Source: Clostridioides difficile_A (GTDB lineage: Bacteria > Bacillota > Clostridia > Peptostreptococcales > Peptostreptococcaceae). From it: a stretch of DNA of 64,000 nucleotides. Positions 53,881 to 62,347 of the stretch are shown in pieces (the stretch's first letter is position 1; each line of letters opens with the position of its first letter). Under the pieces are notes generated by a model that was not told the DNA's origin, did not search any database, and saw only the letters and a list, made by a program, of their open reading frames with translations. The position numbers were made by a program, and so were the translations under genes. The stretch lies in the NCBI GenBank assembly GCA_945909635.1, contig OX246690.1:2294001-2358000 (forward strand). Direction: 5' to 3'.

Positions 53881-54834
53881 TTATTTAAAAAGTTTTAGAT
53901 ATTCTCCATATCCTAAACCTTCCATCTCTTCTTTAGGTATAAATTTAAGAGAGGCAGAATTTATGCAGTATCTTAAGCCTCCAAGTTCTTTTGGCCCATC
54001 ATCAAATACATGACCTAAATGAGAGTTTCCTTTAGCACTTCTTACTTCAACTCTATACATACCTTGTGAGAAATCGCTTCTCTCAACTATAGATTTATCT
54101 ATTACTGGCTTTGAAAAACTTGGCCATCCACATCCTGAATCAAATTTATCTTTTGATGAAAATAAAACTTCTCCACTCACAACATCAACATAAACCCCTT
54201 CTTTATCATTATCATAGTATTCATTTTCAAAAGGTACTTCTGTCATATCATTTTGAGTAACTTCAAATTGTATAGGAGTTAAAGTCTTTTTTAACTCTTC
54301 TCTATTTATATTATTTCCATCCCAGTGACTTTTTACAAAGTTATACCTACCTGAACCTTTATAATACATATTATAGTTTAATGGTCTTTTTTTATAATAA
54401 TCTTGATGATTTTCTTCTGCATCATAAAATTTAGTTGCTGGAATTATAGCTGTTACTATTTCGCTATCAAATATTTTACTATTTTCTAAGTCTTCTTTTG
54501 ACTTTAAAGCTATATTTTTTTGTTCTTCATCATGATAAAATATAGCAGTCTTATATTGAGTCCCTCTATCACCAAATTGTCCACCATCATCTGTAGGATT
54601 AATCTGTTTCCAAAATATATTTAGTAACTCATCATAGCTTATTATATCATCATCATAAGTTATTTGAATAGCTTCTACATGACCAGTTGTTCCTGAACAT
54701 ACTTCTTGATATGTGGGATTTTCAACATGACCACCTATATATCCAGAAACTACCTTTATAACTCCATCATATTTATCAAAAGGCTTCACCATACACCAAA
54801 AACATCCACCTGCAAAAGTAGCAAGTTTTATCAT
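53881..54834 (-). CDS. msrAB: Bifunctional methionine sulfoxide reductase MsrA-MsrB
   Basis: 317 residues from the ATG at 54834 (AAGGAG at 8 nt); two upstream in-frame ATGs are too close to that site. The MsrA domain (1-155) has the catalytic GGCFWCM (Cys at about 11). The MsrB domain (about 170-310) has SGCGWPSF and the catalytic RYCINSASL, plus a single zinc-type Cys region reduced relative to CxxC forms. It reduces S- and R-methionine sulfoxide. Monocistronic. Confidence 0.95.
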   Translation of the reverse strand: MIKLATFAGGCFWCMVKPFDKYDGVIKVVSGYIGGHVENPTYQEVCSGTTGHVEAIQITYDDDIISYDELLNIFWKQINPTDDGGQFGDRGTQYKTAIFYHDEEQKNIALKSKEDLENSKIFDSEIVTAIIPATKFYDAEENHQDYYKKRPLNYNMYYKGSGRYNFVKSHWDGNNINREELKKTLTPIQFEVTQNDMTEVPFENEYYDNDKEGVYVDVVSGEVLFSSKDKFDSGCGWPSFSKPVIDKSIVERSDFSQGMYRVEVRSAKGNSHLGHVFDDGPKELGGLRYCINSASLKFIPKEEMEGLGYGEYLKLFK

Positions 54835-54958
54835 TTTCATCACTCCTTAAAAAAATTATATTTTATTTATTCCCTAAGAAGTAGCTTAATAATCTTGTAT
54901 TTTCTTGTTTTTATCTAATTAGTAAAATAATGTTTGTAAATGTAATTATAAATTAAAT

Positions 54959-55864
54959 CTATTTTCTATAAAAACTCTTTTTACTTATCCATCCAAAAGC
55001 ATCCTTTATATCACAATTTTCGCCCAAAGATAACAGATATTCCAACTCATCATAATCATCCATAGCTACATTCTTTTCCATTTTTGGATTTAGTCTATAG
55101 TAATTATCTCCAAGAAGTTTTTGAGAAAATAACTGGCTCATTTGAGAATTTCCTTCTAATGTTATAGATATAATTGGTAAATCGGGTTCTTTATTAATTA
55201 TCCAATCAATAGCTCCCCATTCAGTAGTATCTGCCTTTATACTATTATACACATATCCAGTTCCTATTGAAAAAAGTCTTGTATTTTTAAGTTTAAACCC
55301 ACTATCAATGGCATGAATTATACATGCTAAACTTGGGTCAGTTGCTATTATTCCTCCATCGATATGTCGATTATACGTTGGAAAAAACACAGGAGCAGCA
55401 CTACTTGCCATTGCTACATCTATAACCTTACTAGTCTTTGTAAGAGAACTTGGCATATTATTATAAAACACTGGTTTCCATGAGTTTTCTTCATTTCCTA
55501 TATAAAAGCTTGGTATCATTACTAATTTTTTCAAGTCTTTTAATTCTAATTCTTCTGGAAATATACTTAGTAAAACTTCTTTTAAATTTTTATTTTCATA
55601 CTTAGGTCTTAACATTTCTGCATAACTTTTACTGAAAATATGCTTTGAATTTTCTATTGAATAGAGTTCTTTTATATCTTTTGGACTTACACCATACGCA
55701 AGACCTAATGCGATTAAACTTCCTGTAGATGTACCTCCAAACATATTTATATTATCTAACAAATTTGGATACTGATTTACCATTCTCTCAAGTATGGCTA
55801 TACTCAATGCTCCTCTTAATCCTCCACCATCAAAAGTCAATATATTAAAATTAGAATTTTTCAT
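54959..55864 (-). CDS. Patatin-like phospholipase
   Basis: 301 residues from the ATG at 55864, where GGGGG lies at good spacing; six upstream codons are excluded. Catalytic layout: oxyanion loop DGGGLRGALS (about 11-20), nucleophile G-T-S-T-G (Ser in GGTSTGSL, about 45-52) and the dyad Asp in HIDGGIIA (about 174-181). Cytoplasmic or secreted without a classical signal. It hydrolyses acyl ester bonds of lipids; the physiological lipid is unknown. Confidence 0.9.
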   Translation of the reverse strand: MKNSNFNILTFDGGGLRGALSIAILERMVNQYPNLLDNINMFGGTSTGSLIALGLAYGVSPKDIKELYSIENSKHIFSKSYAEMLRPKYENKNLKEVLLSIFPEELELKDLKKLVMIPSFYIGNEENSWKPVFYNNMPSSLTKTSKVIDVAMASSAAPVFFPTYNRHIDGGIIATDPSLACIIHAIDSGFKLKNTRLFSIGTGYVYNSIKADTTEWGAIDWIINKEPDLPIISITLEGNSQMSQLFSQKLLGDNYYRLNPKMEKNVAMDDYDELEYLLSLGENCDIKDAFGWISKKSFYRK

Positions 55865-56118
55865 ATATATACCCCCATACAAAATACCTTATCGATTTTA
55901 AATTTCAGTTAAAATAATTTCATTATAGTAGTATATATATTTTATGCAAGTTCTATATAACGATGTTACTATTTCGGTATTTAAAGTACTTTGTACTGTA
56001 CATACCTTATAATATCTAAAATAAATATTATAGAATATAGTATTTGTTTTAGATATTATAAGTAATAAATTTAACGAATCAAAATAATTTCTGTACCTTA
56101 ACATATTATAAAAAATAA

Positions 56119-56160
56119 ATAAGAGGCTGTCCCAAAATAGAGATAAGCCTCTTTTTTATT
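56119..56160. terminator. Hairpin terminator (distal) behind hcp
   Basis: AAGAGGC (56121-56127) and GCCTCTT (56147-56153) pair around CTGTCCCAAAATAGAGATAA-like sequence. TTTTTT follows on the plus strand and a T-rich run on the minus strand. Confidence 0.6.
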
Positions 56161-56191
56161 ATTGAAATGATAAAAATATATTTGATTTCAT

Positions 56192-56238
56192 AAAAAAAAG
56201 AGTGCCTCATGAACTAAAAAGTTAATTTGAGACACTTC
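56192..56238 (-). terminator. Terminator of hcp
   Basis: AGTGCCTCA (56201-56209) pairs with TGAGACACT (56228-56236) with one wobble. The minus strand runs into CTTTTTTTT. Confidence 0.75.
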
Positions 56239-56289
56239 CTTATTTATTTTAATTACAAATACTTCCCTTCTTGAATATACTTATTTTCT

Positions 56290-57882
56290 TTATCCTAGTA
56301 TTTTCTTCATATCTTCTTCTGGAGTAGATATAGGTGTTAATGCAAATTTATCAACCAATATATTCAATACATTTTGAGATAAGAATGCTGGTAAAGAAGG
56401 TCCTATATAAATATTTTTGATACCTAAATGAAGTAATGTAAGAAGTATACAAACGGCCTTTTGCTCATACCATGATAATACCATACTAAGAGGTAATTCA
56501 TTTACTCCACATTCAAAAGCATTCGCCAATGAGACTGCTACTTGTATCGCACTATAAGCATCATTACATTGCCCCATATCCATTAAACGAGGCAAACCTC
56601 CAATTTCTCCAAGGTCTAAATCATTAAATCTATATTTTCCGCATGCAAGTGTCAATATGACAGTATCTTTAGGGGCTTGTTTTACAAATTCAGTATAATA
56701 GTTTCTTCCAGGTTTTGCACCATCACAACCTCCAACTAATAAAAAGTGTCTTATATCTCCACTTTTAACAGCATCTACTACTTTATCCTGTACAGATGAA
56801 ACTGTACCTCTTGCAAAACCAGTAGTTAATGTATCTCCTCCATTAATGCCAGTCATATGAACATCTTCTTTATAGCCTCCAAGTTCAAGAGATTTCTCTA
56901 TTACACTAGAAAAATCTTTATCTTCATCAATATGAATCATTCCTGGATAAGCAACTACTTCTGTAGTAAATACTCTATCTCTATAACTGTCTTTAACAGG
57001 CATTAAACAGTTTGTTGTAAACAGTATTGGAGCAGGAATATTATCAAACTCTTTTTGTTGATTTTGCCATGCTGTACCAAAATTTCCTTTTAAGTGCTTA
57101 TATTCTTTTAATTTTGGATATGCATGTGCTGGTAATAACTCTCCATGAGTATATATATTTATTCCCTTATCTTTTGTTTGTTCTAATAATTTGTGTAAAT
57201 CATAAAGGTCATGTCCTGTAACTACTATGAATGGCCCTTTCTCAATTTTCATAGGTACTTGAGTTGGCTCTGGTATTCCATAAGTTTCAGTATTTGCTCT
57301 ATCAAGTAATTCCATGCATTTTAAGTTTATTTCTCCAGTTTTCATAACCAATCCTAAAAGTTCATCAATCGCTAAGTCCCCTCCAACTGCTATTAATCCT
57401 TCATAGAAAAATTCATTTACTTCTTTGTCTGTATAACCAAGTACCATTGCATGATATGCATAAGCAGCCATACCTCTTAGTCCAAATAGAATTAATGATT
57501 TTAATGAACGTACATCTTCATTGTCATTCCACAAGTTTTTCATATCATAGTTATCATTTCTACTACATTTTGTTTCACAATCTAAACATCTAGGTACAAG
57601 TTTACTTTTTTCTATCTCAGTTTTTTCAATTTGTCTTTTTATAGCTTCATCATCAAAACTTACATTTGTTATAGTAGTGAATAATCCCTCTATCATAACT
57701 TTATCTGTTTCACTTGTTGGTCTATTTTTATTTCCAATAGTTGCTCTTGAAAGACCAATTAATACTCCTGTAAGCTCATCTTGTAAGTTGGCTGTACCCC
57801 CCTTTTTGCCACAAACTCCGTTTATAGTACATCCTTTACCCCCTGCTGTTTGTTCACATTGAAAACAAAACATATTCTCCAT
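56290..57882 (-). CDS. hcp: Hydroxylamine reductase (hybrid-cluster protein)
   Basis: 530 residues, family length. The N-terminal cluster ligands are visible as FCFQCEQTAGGKGCTINGVCGK (Cys at 5, 8, 17 and 23), the clostridial/strict-anaerobe type. Hybrid-cluster ligands lie in GHDLYDLH, FTTNCLMPV, GGCDGAKPGRNYYTEF, LACGKYRFN and the late AFECGVNELPLS. Hcp reduces NO or hydroxylamine in nitrosative-stress defence. It follows the ferredoxin-like gene by 57 nt on the same strand and is almost surely co-transcribed, with that protein as electron donor. Confidence 0.96.
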   Translation of the reverse strand: MENMFCFQCEQTAGGKGCTINGVCGKKGGTANLQDELTGVLIGLSRATIGNKNRPTSETDKVMIEGLFTTITNVSFDDEAIKRQIEKTEIEKSKLVPRCLDCETKCSRNDNYDMKNLWNDNEDVRSLKSLILFGLRGMAAYAYHAMVLGYTDKEVNEFFYEGLIAVGGDLAIDELLGLVMKTGEINLKCMELLDRANTETYGIPEPTQVPMKIEKGPFIVVTGHDLYDLHKLLEQTKDKGINIYTHGELLPAHAYPKLKEYKHLKGNFGTAWQNQQKEFDNIPAPILFTTNCLMPVKDSYRDRVFTTEVVAYPGMIHIDEDKDFSSVIEKSLELGGYKEDVHMTGINGGDTLTTGFARGTVSSVQDKVVDAVKSGDIRHFLLVGGCDGAKPGRNYYTEFVKQAPKDTVILTLACGKYRFNDLDLGEIGGLPRLMDMGQCNDAYSAIQVAVSLANAFECGVNELPLSMVLSWYEQKAVCILLTLLHLGIKNIYIGPSLPAFLSQNVLNILVDKFALTPISTPEEDMKKILG

Positions 57883-57939
57883 TTTTATTCCTCCCTTTTT
57901 ATTTATTAAAATTTATTACATTTTTTGTTATTAGCTTAA

Positions 57940-58668
57940 TTAAATTTCTCCATCCACAATTTTTCCATCTACAGATATAGTAACTATTTGCCATGGTATC
58001 ATCTTTCCACTATTTTGTAGAGCTGTCTTAACAGCATTTACTATACCACCACAACAAGGAACTTCCATACGCGTTACTACTATATTTTTAATATCATTCG
58101 TTTTTAAAATCTCTGTAAGTTTTTCAGCATAATCTACTTCATCAAGTTTAGGGCAACCAATTAATGTAACCTTGTTTTTCATAAATTTATTATGGAAATT
58201 TCCATATGCATATGCTGTACAGTCAGCTGCTATTAAAAGACTTGCATTTTTTAAATATGATGCATTAGCTGGTACTAGTTTTATTTGTACTGGCCACTGA
58301 TTAAGCTGAGACCCTTGTGTTTCAGCTGCTATATTATTATTTACCTGTTCATTATCTGACACGTCTCTATTTATAGATTTAGACTGAGAGCCTGGACATC
58401 CACATGCTAGATTTGTATTTTGTGCTTTCTTTGCTTCCATGTTTGCTTTTACTGCTACTTCATCATACTCTGCTGCTTCTCTATATTCAAATGAAATAGC
58501 ATTTGTTGGACAAGTTGGTAGACAATCTCCTAGACCATCACAATAATCATCTCTTAAAAGTTTTGCTTTTCCATTTACCATTCCTATAGCTTCTTCATGG
58601 CAAGCTTCAACACATAATCCACAACCATTACATTTTTTCTCATCGATTTTAATTATTTTTCTCATCAT
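57940..58668 (-). CDS. Two-[4Fe-4S] ferredoxin-domain protein, probable electron donor to Hcp
   Basis: 242 residues. An N-terminal dicluster ferredoxin is seen as CNGCGLCVEACHEEAIG (about 14-30) and CDGLGDCLPTCPTNAI (about 43-58). A linker with LACGCPGSQSKS follows, and then a C-terminal domain with AADCTAYAYGNFHNKFMKNKVTLIGCPKLDEVDYAEKL and EVPCCGGIVNAV, extra Cys that may bind another cluster. GAGGTGATATAA precedes the ATG. Position directly before hcp, and the Cys content, support the donor role by inference. The divergent gene is a Crp/Fnr regulator. Confidence 0.87.
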   Translation of the reverse strand: MMRKIIKIDEKKCNGCGLCVEACHEEAIGMVNGKAKLLRDDYCDGLGDCLPTCPTNAISFEYREAAEYDEVAVKANMEAKKAQNTNLACGCPGSQSKSINRDVSDNEQVNNNIAAETQGSQLNQWPVQIKLVPANASYLKNASLLIAADCTAYAYGNFHNKFMKNKVTLIGCPKLDEVDYAEKLTEILKTNDIKNIVVTRMEVPCCGGIVNAVKTALQNSGKMIPWQIVTISVDGKIVDGEI

Positions 58669-58781
58669 TTATATCACCTCATAAAATTTTTTTAATTTAA
58701 AATATTGATTTTTTATATATTTATTTTCAAGACTTACATCTTTTTCTTTCAAATTTTTTGTAATAAGATTTTTATATCTTC

Positions 58782-58839
58782 TTGCTTTTATAAATTTAGT
58801 ATAGTACAATAAAAACAAATTATCGGTTGCATATGCAAC
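58782..58839 (+). promoter_or_regulatory. Promoter and 14-bp palindrome of the Crp/Fnr gene
   Basis: TTGCTT (58782-58787), 17 bp and TACAAT (58805-58810) make a plausible plus-strand promoter. The perfect palindrome GTTGCATATGCAAC (58826-58839) lies about 10-23 nt after the expected start and 15 nt before the start codon, a position suiting autorepression. A minus-strand TTGTTT (58813-58818), 18 bp and TTTATA (58789-58794) could be the divergent ferredoxin-hcp promoter, with the palindrome about 50 bp upstream of its start. Confidence 0.55.
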
Positions 58840-58853
58840 AAGGAAGTGATTGT

Positions 58854-59537
58854 TTGAAAAAAATTTTAGAAAAACATATAAGTTTGCTAAAAAAAATTCC
58901 TCTCTTTGAAGGAATTAAAAATGACGAACTTGAAGCAATGTTAGAATGTTTAGGTGTTGTTGATAAGATTTATCCAAAGGATAGCATAATATTCTCAGTT
59001 GGAAGTGAGGTCACTTCTATTGGAATTATGCTTAAAGGAAATGCACATATAATAAAGGAAGATATTGAAGGTAATCGAAATATTGTAGCTGAACTATTAC
59101 CTGGAGATTTATTTGGAGAAGTATTTGCATGTACTAGACTACATAAAAGCAATGTCACAGTGACTACAACATCTTCTTGTGAAATTTTATTTATAAAGTT
59201 TAAAAGTGTAACTGGTATTTGTTCATCAACATGTGTATTTCATAATAGATTAATTGAAAACATGTTACAATTAATAGCTGAAAAAAATATTTTACTTCAC
59301 AATAAAATAGAATTACTTTCTCGTAAAACGACTCGTGAAAAATTACTTATGTATTTTTCAAAACAAATAGAACAAACAGGTAGTCACAAATTTACAGTTC
59401 CTTTTTCAAGAAATGAAATGGCTGATTTTTTGTGCGTTGATAGGAGCTCTATGTCAAGAGAGCTTGGTAAGATGAGAGATGAAGGTTTGTTATCTTTTAA
59501 TAAAAACAAGTTTGAAATATTCTGTTTTCAAAAATAG
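58854..59537 (+). CDS. Crp/Fnr-family regulator, probable nitrosative-stress (HcpR-like) regulator
   Basis: 227 residues from a TTG at 58854 preceded by AAGGAAGTGA; in-frame ATGs at 58827 and 58833 lie inside the palindrome and lack a ribosome site. The N-terminal cyclic-nucleotide-type beta-roll (about 10-125; FSVGSEVTSIGIMLKGNAHIIKED...LLPGDLFGE) precedes a dimer helix. The winged HTH is FSRNEMADFLCVDRSSMSRELGKMRDEGLL (about 185-214). There is no N-terminal Cys cluster of Fnr type. It lies divergent from ferredoxin-hcp; in many anaerobes a Crp/Fnr protein (HcpR) next to hcp controls it. Confidence 0.85.
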   Translation: MKKILEKHISLLKKIPLFEGIKNDELEAMLECLGVVDKIYPKDSIIFSVGSEVTSIGIMLKGNAHIIKEDIEGNRNIVAELLPGDLFGEVFACTRLHKSNVTVTTTSSCEILFIKFKSVTGICSSTCVFHNRLIENMLQLIAEKNILLHNKIELLSRKTTREKLLMYFSKQIEQTGSHKFTVPFSRNEMADFLCVDRSSMSRELGKMRDEGLLSFNKNKFEIFCFQK

Positions 59538-59633
59538 ACTAGACATTTAAACTTGTCTACCTCAATATAAATTATGTTAATTGATTAAAATTATAAGTAT
59601 TGTACTTGAATCTTAAATTTATATTTTTACTCA

Positions 59634-59684
59634 AAAAGTTAATAGATGTCTAATTTATCCAAAATTAGACATCTATTAACTTTA
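59634..59684. terminator. Bidirectional terminator, 22-bp stem
   Basis: AAAGTTAATAGATGTCTAAT and its exact complement (together about 59636-59683) enclose a 4-nt loop, between the Crp/Fnr gene and the convergent symporter. Confidence 0.9.
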
Positions 59685-59704
59685 TATATTAATTGGATTT
59701 ATAA

Positions 59705-60976
59705 TTAGCTTATTTTTTTTGTAGTAATTGATGTTTTATCTATAAGCCAGTCTTTTCCTTCCACTAATCGTGCAACTAACATTGATGTTACTGTATTACC
59801 AGTTGTATTTAATATAGTATTAGGAATATCAGTTATAGTAGTTATAACTGTCAACAATGGAATTGCTTCCACTGGAAAGCCGAAGATGCTAACCACGAGC
59901 ATCTCGCCGATAAGTCAGCCACCTGCTACAGGAGCCATAAATACTCCAACAACAAATACAGTTACAAATAATTGACCTATTGTTGCTGGATTTGCCATAC
60001 CACTACCTAAAATACCTGATAAAAATGCAACTTTTATTATTACTGCTAAAACTGACCCATCTTTATGTATATTTATTCCAAGAGGTATAACTGTTTCTGA
60101 TATATCATCGGGAACTCCTATATTTTTACTAGCCTCTAAATTTGATGGTATACATGCTGAACTTGAAGAAGTAGCTAATGCTGTTGCTATTGGTTTTATA
60201 GCATTCTTCCAAAATTGTCTAAACCCTTGTTTTCCTGCAGATAGAAAAGCATATAAACTATAAAATAATAAGAAATACAGTGCTGCTGTTAGAGAATAAA
60301 TTACAAACACTCTTACATACCCTTGAATTATTTTACTTCCAAGTTCTCCAATTATTGTAGCTGTGTAACAACCTAACCCTATAGGAGCATAAAGCATGAC
60401 TATACTTACTACTTTTAATATTGCCTCTGTTCCTTCCGATAATAGCTTTCTTATAGTATTTCCTCTATCCCCCATCATAGCTATTGCTGTTCCAACTAAA
60501 ACTGCAAATATAACTAATTGTAATAAATTACTACTAGAAAATAAATCTCCAAAGTTTTTAACTGTAATACTTGATACTACTTGGTCTAATAATGTTCCTT
60601 TTGATTCTAAACTCTCTGCATCTTGAGCCACCATTAAACTTTTTACACTCGATACATCTAATCCTTTAGATGGATTAAATAATAATGCAGATGTAATACC
60701 TAAAACTGCAATTACAAGTGTTGTTCCCATAAATACTATAGCTGTATTTTTCATTATTTTTCCAAAGCGTTCCATATTTTTTACACTAGCAACACCTGAA
60801 GAAACACTAAGAAATACTAATGGTACTACTATCATTAATAGAGCATTTATAAATAAATCTCCAAATGGTTTTAGTATTGAAGCTTTTGGACCAAGTATTA
60901 ATCCTACTATTGCCCCTATTATGGTACATAATAAAAGTATAATTGATGACTTATAATTTTTTAAAAAGTCCTTCAT
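59705..60976 (-). CDS. Dicarboxylate/amino-acid:cation symporter (DAACS) with in-frame UGA, candidate selenoprotein
   Basis: Read through a single in-frame UGA (59915-59917), the frame gives 423 residues, a full-length Glt/DctA-type Na+ or H+ symporter. The N-terminal part covers TM1-6 and HP1, including ATALATSSSSACIPSNLEAS (serine-rich HP1 tip, about 258-277). The UGA is codon 354 in FMAPVAGG-UGA-LIGEM, at the tip of hairpin HP2, where related carriers have a Gly-rich PGxG loop. TM8 with the substrate-binding TDIPNTILNTTGNTV lies after the UGA, so readthrough is needed for function. The sequence after the UGA is GC-rich with rare codons and folds as a SECIS-like hairpin. The alternative is a GGA-to-TGA nonsense mutation. 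Promoter at 61087-61115. AAGGG precedes the ATG. Confidence 0.75.
59878..59917 (-). promoter_or_regulatory. SECIS-like hairpin directly after the in-frame UGA
   Basis: Counting the U of UGA as 1 on the minus strand, AGAUGCU (14-20) pairs perfectly with AGCAUCU (28-34) around loop CGUGGUU (21-27), with GU at 22-23. Lower pairs G13-C36, C12-G37 and G11-C39 form around bulges at U35 and G38. In the E. coli fdhF SECIS the essential loop GU is at 23-24, so spacing is nearly the same. About 54% G+C over 41 nt, against about 30% around. Confidence 0.55.
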
Positions 60977-61568
60977 TTATATTTTCCCTTCTAATGTTTT
61001 ATATTGTAAATTACTTAAAATTCTAAAAAAATTAAAGTGAATTATCTAATGCGCATTAATAATCTTTGTAATTTTCCCCAACAGCTACTTTAGCAAATAC
61101 TGGAATATATGTCAATTTCTATAGTTTTTTTGTATCTTTAATGTTTTTTTAATAGTTCATATCTATATATAAATCCTAATAAAATTCTACTTTTAAAACT
61201 TTATTTCTATATTAATTTCAATAAAATAAACAATATAAAAAAATATATATAATATAGTTTAATTATTCTCAAGTTTAATAATTTATAATTTAAGATAAGG
61301 TTTTAGTATAGTCACTTTAATTACTGCACTCTGTAATTTCATTAAGCTACTATTGTAAATACATATAATATTTTGTCAAATATTATTTTTTTATGCATTT
61401 AATTATTTTACGATATTTTTAAAACTAAAGTTCAAGTAAGTTATGTTTCTAATTTAAAATTAAATAATAAATCCAATAATAAAAAAATACTCCTATTAAA
61501 TCTATTATCTAGCTCATAAATTTAATATGAGTATCTTATATCTCTTAAAATACTTAACTTATATTTTT
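60977..61568 (-). promoter_or_regulatory. 592-bp region with the symporter promoter and a 12-bp palindrome
   Basis: On the minus strand TTGACA (61110-61115), 17 bp and TAAAGT (61087-61092) form a clear promoter, start near 61080, leader of about 104 nt. The perfect palindrome TAATGCGCATTA (61047-61058) lies in the early leader and is a candidate operator. The remainder (61130-61480) is AT-rich with nothing recognisable. The ABC operon terminator closes it. Confidence 0.6.
61481..61536 (-). terminator. Terminator of the amidohydrolase-ABC operon
   Basis: ATACTCCTATTAAAT (61488-61502) pairs with ATTTAATATGAGTAT (61520-61534), one mismatch. The minus strand continues TTTTTTTATTATT. Confidence 0.8.
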
Positions 61569-62318
61569 TTAATTAAATACTTCTTCTTTCCTAATGATAT
61601 TTAAAAATTTTGCAGTTCTTTCATTTTTAGGATTATTAAATATCTCATTAGGAGTTCCTTCTTCAGCTATTACACCATTATCCATAAATATGATTTTATC
61701 AGCAACTTCTTTTGCAAAATTTATTTCATGAGTTACAATAAGCATTGTTATTCCTTCTTTTGCAAGTGATTTTATAACACTTAACACTTCTCCAACAAGT
61801 TCTGGGTCAAGTGCTGATGTTGGCTCATCAAATAATATTACATTTGGATTTACTGCCATAGCCCTAGCTATACCTATTCTTTGTTGTTGGCCTCCAGATA
61901 ATTTTGATGGATAAAAATCTTTTCTATCCAACATACCTACTTTGTCTATTAATTTTAAAGATATCTCTTTAGCTTCTTGTTTACTTTTTTTATGTACTAC
62001 TATTAATGCCTCCATTACATTTTCTAGTGCAGTTTTATTTTTAAATAGGTTATAATTCTGAAATACCATAGATGTATGTTTTCTTAAATTTGCTATATCT
62101 TTTTTTGTCGCTTTTTCTACATCTACCTTTACATCTCCAATCATTATCTTCCCTTTTGTAGGCTCAACTAGATAATTTAAACATCTAAGGAGTGTTGATT
62201 TACCTGTTCCAGATGGTCCAAGTATAGCTACTACTTCACTTTGATTTATCTCTAGATTTATACCTTTAAGAACTTCTGTCCCTTTAAAACTTTTATGTAA
62301 ATTTTCTACTTTTATCAT
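61569..62318 (-). CDS. Amino-acid ABC transporter ATP-binding protein (GlnQ/HisP type)
   Basis: 249 residues, one ABC domain. Walker A GPSGTGKSTLL (about 33-43), Q-loop MVFQNYNLF, signature LSGGQQQRIGIARAMAVNP (about 138-156) and Walker B VILFDEPTSALDPELVGE (about 158-175), with the LVTHEINFAKEVADKIIFMDNG switch. The spacing is that of polar amino-acid importers. It drives uptake with the solute-binding protein at the window's end; the permease is not between them and probably lies beyond the window. 29-nt gap after the amidohydrolase. Confidence 0.94.
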   Translation of the reverse strand: MIKVENLHKSFKGTEVLKGINLEINQSEVVAILGPSGTGKSTLLRCLNYLVEPTKGKIMIGDVKVDVEKATKKDIANLRKHTSMVFQNYNLFKNKTALENVMEALIVVHKKSKQEAKEISLKLIDKVGMLDRKDFYPSKLSGGQQQRIGIARAMAVNPNVILFDEPTSALDPELVGEVLSVIKSLAKEGITMLIVTHEINFAKEVADKIIFMDNGVIAEEGTPNEIFNNPKNERTAKFLNIIRKEEVFN

Positions 62319-62347
62319 AGTTCTCCACCTTTTTTAATAAATATACT

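Larger units (their letters stand above)
55865..56289. other. 425-bp intergenic region with two tandem hairpins and a possible IS-end remnant
   Basis: No supportable ORF; a 68-codon minus-strand frame here has no ribosome site and an AT-run composition. The region contains the hairpins at 56119-56160 and 56192-56238. Phrases such as GAGGCTGTCCCAAAAT and GAGACAC resemble terminal inverted repeats of transposons common in Firmicutes, but no transposase or target duplication is visible. Confidence 0.45.

Noticed and set aside
55898..56104. 68-codon minus-strand ORF behind the patatin gene
   Set aside because: No ribosome site, no family features, AT-run composition and position inside an intergenic region with hairpins.
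59705..60976. Frameshift pseudogene explanation for the split symporter
   Set aside because: The two pieces are in the same frame and separated only by one TGA codon, so there is no frameshift. A point nonsense mutation remains the alternative.
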